NCBI GenBank assembly: GCA_028829895.1
Contig: CM054177.1
Span: forward strand, 42,984,664-43,048,663
Direction of reading: 5' to 3'
DNA length: 64,000 nucleotides
Origin: Sinotaia quadrata
Lineage: Eukaryota; Mollusca; Gastropoda; Architaenioglossa; Viviparidae
Positions 61,101-64,000 of this stretch are shown here, piece by piece. The position numbers and the translations under genes are program-made. Each line of letters begins with the position of its first letter. The stretch's first letter is position 1. A model generated the notes under the pieces. The model was given only the letters and a program-made list of their open reading frames with translations. It did not search any database and was not told where the DNA came from.

Positions 61101-61327
61101 ATCATATTATTGCGTCTGACTTTGTTGAGAAATGCAACCTTGGAGTATATCATTTGCATTAACATGTTGGTATTACTGCTGGGTGAATTAGTGTTGTTTT
61201 TCATTAGGTATTATGTCTTCACTTAAAACGCTTCCGGTGGAATACTTACAATCGCATCAAAGTAGAGACATTTGTGGAATTTCCCCTGGCTAACCTCGAC
61301 ATGAACTGTTATGTTTTGAACAACCTG
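42502..61327 (+). CDS. USP3: Ubiquitin carboxyl-terminal hydrolase 3 (partial, 12 coding exons, 3' end outside window)
   Basis: Coding exons: 42502-42595, 44439-44499, 48266-48352, 49646-49750, 52180-52264, 53636-53727, 53863-53976, 54267-54380, 56881-57101, 58433-58513, 58638-58756 and 61208-61327. They join in frame to 431 codons. The start MECPHL equals that of vertebrate USP3. Zf-UBP domain: Cys/His ligands among C3, H5, C30, C33, C42, C45, C50, H57, H61, C71, C74, C81 and C84. An Arg-rich NLS-like stretch lies at 120-144. The USP domain starts with GLRNLGNTCFMNA, catalytic Cys165; the GYQQQDAHEFMRYLL box starts at 252; zinc-ribbon cysteines are C310, C313, C371 and C374. The His/Asp boxes (about 90 residues in human USP3) are not in the window. 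Family knowledge: a nuclear enzyme that deubiquitinates histones H2A and H2B in the DNA-damage response. An in-frame TAA sits directly before the ATG. Confidence 0.94.
44439..44499 (+). CDS. USP3: USP3 coding exon 2
   Basis: Codes residues 32-51, VCTTEKSPWICLACGVINCG, aligned with human VCRSNKSPWVCLTCSSVHCG. The acceptor AACTTAAG has a weak pyrimidine tract; donor GCAG|GTATTT, phase 2. Confidence 0.93.
45206..46019 (-). mobile_element. Non-autonomous hAT element with exact 8-bp target duplication
   Basis: A 798-bp element (45,214-46,011) in USP3 intron 2. It is flanked on both sides by CATTAGAT (45,206-45,213 and 46,012-46,019). The inverted ends begin CAGGAGTCTCCAAACT and, on the other strand, CAGAGGTCTCTAAACT. 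On the minus strand, 45,641-45,405 encodes a 78-residue tail including NNLRTNLSDDNLRSLLMLG and ending SRKQFHHSH, the C-terminal dimerisation end of hAT transposases related to GTF2IRD2/ZBED-type proteins. The rest of the transposase is missing, so this is an internally deleted copy. Confidence 0.92.
46190..46815. repeat. Minisatellite, ~50-60-bp degenerate unit
   Basis: USP3 intron 2. AGTTACACTAGA, CACTACAGTCTACAGTAGTC and TGAAGTTATAAGTTACTGAT recur in order about eleven times with variable length. Confidence 0.9.
48266..48352 (+). CDS. USP3: USP3 coding exon 3
   Basis: Codes residues 52-80 (RYVNGHAKQHYEE...VCMDC). It is shorter than human, lacking much of the loop between HYE and VCMDC. The donor TTG|GTTTGT is weak, phase 2. 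Confidence 0.93.
49646..49750 (+). CDS. USP3: USP3 coding exon 4
   Basis: Codes residues 81-115 (CYTCDEFIINDT...), the end of the Zf-UBP domain and a helical linker. Donor ATTG|GTAATT, phase 2; this splice site is copied 89 bp downstream. Confidence 0.92.
49738..49892. repeat. Tandem duplication covering the USP3 exon 4 donor site
   Basis: The stretch GGATCATTGGTAATTCA, then TATCAC, then TATTTGTAAACA and GGTTCTTG, occurs at 49,742 and again at 49,831, an 89-bp offset. The first copy includes the last bases of exon 4 and its GT. Confidence 0.88.
50050..50222 (+). repeat. Interspersed repeat family D, copy 1
   Basis: AT-rich stretch with GGTGAAAATT, AATATTGAAATGAAAAAAAT, TTGTGAATTTT and TTATAAAGTGTATGGGTAT, resembling two adjacent copies at about 57,640-57,960. 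It lies in USP3 intron 4. Confidence 0.55.
50685..51180 (+). repeat. Interspersed repeat family B, copy 1 (plus)
   Basis: About 500 bp in USP3 intron 4. The reverse complement recurs at 60,445-60,955. Shared words include AGTTTGACGTAAGTTG-like text, ACACAGCTTATCTTTGCTAT (one mismatch), TTTCAACTCTCTGTAACACA and GTGGTCAAAAACTGAATAAA. A 67-codon open frame inside is not convincing as a protein. Confidence 0.88.
52112..52142. repeat. (CT)n microsatellite in the exon 5 acceptor region
   Basis: About 15 CT units end 38 bp before the USP3 exon 5 boundary and may extend the pyrimidine tract. Confidence 0.9.
52180..52264 (+). CDS. USP3: USP3 coding exon 5 (Arg-rich linker)
   Basis: Codes residues 116-144, containing RRGRRRRRR and RKRRRK, likely nuclear-localisation signals. 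The sequence is not conserved with vertebrates but the frame fits on both sides. Donor AAAG|GTAAGT, phase 0. Confidence 0.85.
52471..52800. repeat. Minisatellite, 46-47-bp unit x ~7
   Basis: USP3 intron 5. The unit is AGCTTGCCAGTAGCTAAAAT plus CTTTAAAATAGTTTAACACA and TAAGGG. Copies are nearly identical; two have one extra base, giving 47. The minus-strand open frame 52,538-52,786 is a product of the repeat. Confidence 0.96.
53636..53727 (+). CDS. USP3: USP3 coding exon 6 (catalytic Cys box)
   Basis: Codes residues 145-174, with GLRNLGNTCFMNAVLQSL and catalytic Cys165. Donor TGAG|GTAATT, phase 2. Confidence 0.97.
53863..53976 (+). CDS. USP3: USP3 coding exon 7
   Basis: Codes residues 175-212 (SNIQHFCGYIKQLPSLE...). 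Donor AAT|GTGAGA, phase 2. Confidence 0.92.
54267..54380 (+). CDS. USP3: USP3 coding exon 8
   Basis: Codes residues 213-250 (LVVEELRKILVALWQG...SPESLFSVIWK). Donor TCAG|GTAAAT, phase 2. Confidence 0.95.
54844..55035 (-). mobile_element. Possible remnant of a DNA-transposon transposase
   Basis: In USP3 intron 8, minus-strand reading gives WLEHCLARFEN... followed by ILPIIVCICLAHVI. I recall similar spacing (a Phe-Asn-rich helix, then PTIxHxCxAHxLK) in unclassified, MULE-like animal transposases. The match is short and from memory only; it may be chance. Confidence 0.25.
55635..55742 (+). repeat. Interspersed repeat family C, copy 2 (plus)
   Basis: Inverted relative to 17,979-18,090, with shared TTTCATGT.CTTTTATT, TTTCAATATACAGAG-like text and ATGAGTGTTGAAAATGT. 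It lies in USP3 intron 8. A GC-richer block directly to its left (about 55,470-55,580) is not present at the other copy. Confidence 0.8.
56881..57101 (+). CDS. USP3: USP3 coding exon 9
   Basis: Codes residues 251-324 (GYQQQDAHEFMRYLLD... STIVTAIFGGLLQNEVNCLICG). The insert between the QQQDAHEF box and IFGG is shorter than in human USP3. Donor CTAG|GTAAAT, phase 1. Confidence 0.97.
57640..57960 (+). repeat. Interspersed repeat family D, copies 2 and 3 in tandem
   Basis: Two adjacent degenerate copies (about 57,655-57,800 and 57,805-57,960) share GTGAAAATTATTTTTAA, GAAAAATA.TTTTGTT and an AATTTT.TAT.TGCC-like string. They resemble 50,050-50,222. Confidence 0.55.
58433..58513 (+). CDS. USP3: USP3 coding exon 10
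   Basis: Codes residues 325-351 (DLSLDIPNQF...EPVCRLS). Donor TCAG|GTGAGT, phase 1. Confidence 0.94.
58638..58756 (+). CDS. USP3: USP3 coding exon 11
   Basis: Codes residues 352-391 (DCLRSFTDVEELEESELYMC...), with the second zinc-ribbon Cys pair and KQRQRSTKKFWIRRLPN. Donor AAT|GTATGT, phase 0. Confidence 0.96.
59210..59360. mobile_element. Foldback (hairpin) element, 151 bp
   Basis: USP3 intron 11. The left arm starts AGTGCCTTTAAATTCATTTG and continues TTCCATGA; the right arm is its exact reverse complement for 28 bp. Complementarity then continues imperfectly through TTTATTTAGT and the CAAGAC...AGTTTTG inner segment to a short loop. It encodes nothing. The structure suits a small MITE. 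I see no clear target-site duplication. Confidence 0.88.
60445..60955 (-). repeat. Interspersed repeat family B, copy 2 (minus)
   Basis: Reverse-complement partner of 50,685-51,180, in USP3 intron 11. Confidence 0.88.
60985..61180. repeat. Three-copy tandem repeat, ~60-65 bp
   Basis: TCTGACTTTGTTGAGAAATG, CAACCTTGGAGTATAT and CATTTGCATTAACATG recur three times immediately before the USP3 exon 12 acceptor (61,207). The open frame at 61,005-61,226 is mostly this repeat. Confidence 0.9.
61208..61327 (+). CDS. USP3: USP3 coding exon 12 (last in window)
   Basis: Codes residues 392-431 (VLCLHLKRFRWN...KVETFVEFPL). Donor CTG|GTAAGT, phase 0. The next exon, with the His box, is not present before the window ends. 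Confidence 0.95.
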
Positions 61328-61594
61328 GTAAGTGATATTTCAAAGATTTCTCTTCAATTTACTATTGTAGTTTGCTAGCATAAATTTCTTTCTAAAATAT
61401 TTTAATTTTTTAAATTAATTTTTCACAGTCTGTGATTTTTATTAACATGTTTCTTTAAGTTTGCATCCATTCATATCAAAGGAATATTCAGTACGCTTAG
61501 ATTTGATTTTATGACTTTATTTACATAAACATGACATTATGTACTGTTTGAAAATTGGTGAAAAAATTCAAGTACAAAAAATGTTATGACCTTT

Positions 61595-62190
61595 ATTTTG
61601 GTTTGCCCACTAGTAACACAAACATACAAGATAAACTTTAAAATAAAAAACTCAAATTACCACTAATAACACAAACATAGAGCACATAAACATTAAAATA
61701 AAATATTGCTCACCAGTAACACAAACAGAGGATAAACACAAACATACAAGATAAACTGTAAAATACTAAAATTACCCACCAGTAACACTAGCATAGAGGA
61801 TAACATAAAATAAAAACATAAATTGCCCACCAGCAATGCAAACATTCAAGATAAACTTTAAAGTAAAAAAAACTTAAATTGCCCACAGCAGCACAACCAT
61901 ACAAAATAAACTGTAAAAAATCTAAAATCACCCACCAGTGACACTAACATAGAGGATAAACTTTAAAATAAAAACTCAAATTGCCCACCAGCAATGCAAA
62001 CATACAAGATAAACTTTAAATTAAAAAACTCAAATTGCCCACTAGTAGTAGCACAAGCATAGAAGATAAACTTTAAAATAAAACGACTAAAGTTGCCCAC
62101 CAGTAGCACAAGCATAGAAGATAAACTTTAAAATAAAACGACTAAAGTTGCCCACCAGTAACACAAACATACAAGATAAACTTTCAAATA
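61595..62190. repeat. Minisatellite, ~53-bp unit x ~10-11
   Basis: The unit is GCCCACCAGTAACACAAACA plus TACAAGATAAACTTTAAAAT plus AAAAACTCAAATT, with variants. The best-preserved adjacent copies lie near 62,040-62,160. A minus-strand open frame (62,087-62,290) is spurious. Confidence 0.93.
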
Positions 62191-63688
62191 AGAATACTAA
62201 AATAAAATCAAAGCAATTCAGACAGACTTTTGCCAATACATGTTTTACCATCAAAAGATCATGTATACCAAATTTCAGGACTTGGAGCAAATCAATTTAT
62301 TAAAAACGAGACTTGGCATGACACCTATTTGATCAGTAAAATTTGTTTATTTGAAATGAAAAAAAATATTCAAAACTGTGAGTATAACCAGAATACAGAA
62401 GATTTATAATCATTATTTTTTCTTTTTGTCTCATTGAAAATATTTGCTTTTGTTTTATTAGTTTGGGCAATTTTATAAATTAATTTTGTAGTCTTTTTAT
62501 TATCTCATATTTTAATGATCTCTACTTGTCTGTTAATGTTCTTGAATTAGGTAAAAAATAAATCCATGATTAATATAAAAGCCAGAGCTTATTTTACATA
62601 TTTTTAAGTTGCAAAATTGTTGAAAATTGAAAAAAATTGTATTTTATGCTTCTGTCAAATCTGTTTGGAATCACCTTCACATAAAATGGTTAAAAGTTTT
62701 ATTATTATTTTTTTTTAAATATCAAAGTCAGAATAAAGAAGAATTATGTTTACCTTCTGTATGTTTCTGTGTGAATTTTGCTTAATTTGTAATCCATTGA
62801 GAATTGACTTGCAGCCACAGAATTTTGTTTTAGAAATATTTTGTTTTATTAGTGGAATTGCCTTTTTATGTAGTGGACTTTATTTTGCCAGATAAAAAAT
62901 TCTGGCACTTTTTGCAAATGAATCTACTTCAGTGGGCTTACAGCTAACTACAATAGCCAATGAAGTGTCTTTCTAGGGTTTGGCATACTCTTGGAATTTA
63001 AAAGGGTTTCTCAGATGGTATGACAGAAGTGCAGCAAATCAAACCATTTAAATGTCAAGGAGATAGTGCTCTTTTGTACTTTTATACTTGAAAAATAATC
63101 CAGATTTATTATTTTCTTTTTTGTTTTTCAGTTTCCAATACCTAAACAGAATTTAATTGATCAGATAACTTTTACCTACCTTTGGTCTAATTAAGAAAAA
63201 TAATATATTTGAAATGAACAGAATGTATATATTGATTTGTTCTACACTTGTATTCTCTGCCAAAATTTTATACCTGAAATAACAAATTTAGAGCTACAGT
63301 GTAATTATAGTATTATTAAAACTTGAGCTTGGGAATAGTAAAATATACAAATCATTTAATTCAGTCACCTGATGACTGCGTACTCACTCACAATTTAAAG
63401 TTTTGCCTCAGAAAAAATATTTAATAGTGTTTTTCACGAGAATTGGATTTGTCAAAAGTTTTATGACACTTGATAACTGTAATCTAAACTAATAGTAGGC
63501 TGGTTGTACATCTACTACTGCCTGATAACTATGGTAAATGGTCTTGCTGTTGGCCGATTAGCTACACCACTTGTCATAGTTGCATCACAGTATTATATTA
63601 CTGCATATTTTGTACTTTCTTGAAGTTTTTACATTATGACTATTTCTTTCTTTTTTTTTATTATTATTTTATTGATATGCACCCTCAT

Positions 63689-63732
<44 letters not shown>
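63689..63732. repeat. (TA)n microsatellite
   Basis: An uninterrupted run of about 21 TA units. Confidence 0.95.
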
Positions 63733-63736
<4 letters not shown>

Positions 63737-64000
63737 CTGTCTGGAAAAGGGCCCTTAGGATGAATGAAACAAAGATGTTTTTGATCTAATTGTAGTTTGG
63801 CTAAGCAAATGATGAAGCAAAATGAACATCTTCTTAGAGTTACTTGGGGTTAAAAGATTTGATAGATAGAAAGTGCTAGTTTGCTGTTGAACTTGAAGCA
63901 GTTTTGCAATTTGCTTGTTGTTCTATTCCTAGAATGAGACACGAGAATTAGATAGAAAGTGCTAGTTTGCTATTGAAGTTGTTTCTATTCCTAGCATGAG

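Larger units (their letters stand above)
61328..64000. other. USP3 intron 12, incomplete
   Basis: Begins with the exon 12 donor GTAAGT and runs off the window. I searched for the USP His box in all plus frames by eye and saw none. Holds a minisatellite (61,595-62,190) and a (TA)n tract (63,689-63,732); the rest is unique AT-rich DNA. Confidence 0.7.

Noticed and set aside
63128..63196. Splice-acceptor-like TTTTTCAG followed by an open stretch
   Set aside because: The translation (FPIPKQNLIDQIT...) does not match the expected USP3 His-box region and has no good donor at the right phase.
1..64000. tRNA or other structured RNA genes
   Set aside because: I looked for B-box-like GGTTCGAATCC strings; the TTCGAAT hits (such as in SNRNP35 and near 20,170) lack tRNA arms.

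Overview
The window is animal nuclear DNA: AT-rich, with GT-AG introns of 0.1-4.1 kb and transposon and minisatellite debris in the introns and intergenic DNA. I read three genes. An intronless gene for the U11/U12 (minor spliceosome) 35 kDa protein, SNRNP35, lies on the minus strand at 7,991-8,674. A complete FKBP8 (FKBP38) orthologue lies on the plus strand, with ten coding exons at 11,935-34,661 whose joined reading frame is 499 codons plus stop. The first twelve coding exons of a USP3 histone-deubiquitinase orthologue lie on the plus strand at 42,502-61,327 (431 codons). Its last part, with the catalytic His/Asp, must lie beyond the right edge. Gene architecture and repeat types suit a marine invertebrate, probably a mollusc or other lophotrochozoan. 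That is an inference and I cannot name a species.

Layout. 1-7,900: no gene recognised; a 31-bp minisatellite (1.27-1.96 kb), possible polyadenylation sites of an upstream gene (~3.86-3.90 kb) and a purine-rich minisatellite (5.2-6.0 kb). 7.9-8.7 kb: SNRNP35. 8.7-11.9 kb: probable regulatory and 5'-UTR territory between the divergent SNRNP35 and FKBP8. 11.9-34.7 kb: FKBP8; its introns hold a 5'-truncated CR1/L2-like retrotransposon, a piggyBac-like MITE with TTAA duplications, a 39-bp minisatellite, a 200-bp-period minisatellite and a decayed hAT transposon with readable transposase blocks. 34.7-42.5 kb: intergenic, with the USP3 promoter side at 41-42.5 kb including a perfect CLEAR-type palindrome. 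42.5-61.3 kb: USP3; its introns hold a short hAT derivative with an exact 8-bp target-site duplication, several minisatellites, a foldback element and a tandem duplication that copies the 5' splice site of exon 4. 61.3-64 kb: the next USP3 intron, with a ~53-bp minisatellite and a (TA)n tract.

The three proteins do not form a pathway. SNRNP35 acts in nuclear splicing of U12-type introns, FKBP8 is a tail-anchored mitochondrial outer-membrane co-chaperone and mitophagy factor, and USP3 removes ubiquitin from histones H2A/H2B. I did not find a clearly new molecular system. The most unusual material is repeat biology: four interspersed repeat families present in two or more copies (three of them as inverted pairs), a foldback element, and several structurally clean non-autonomous transposons inside housekeeping-gene introns.
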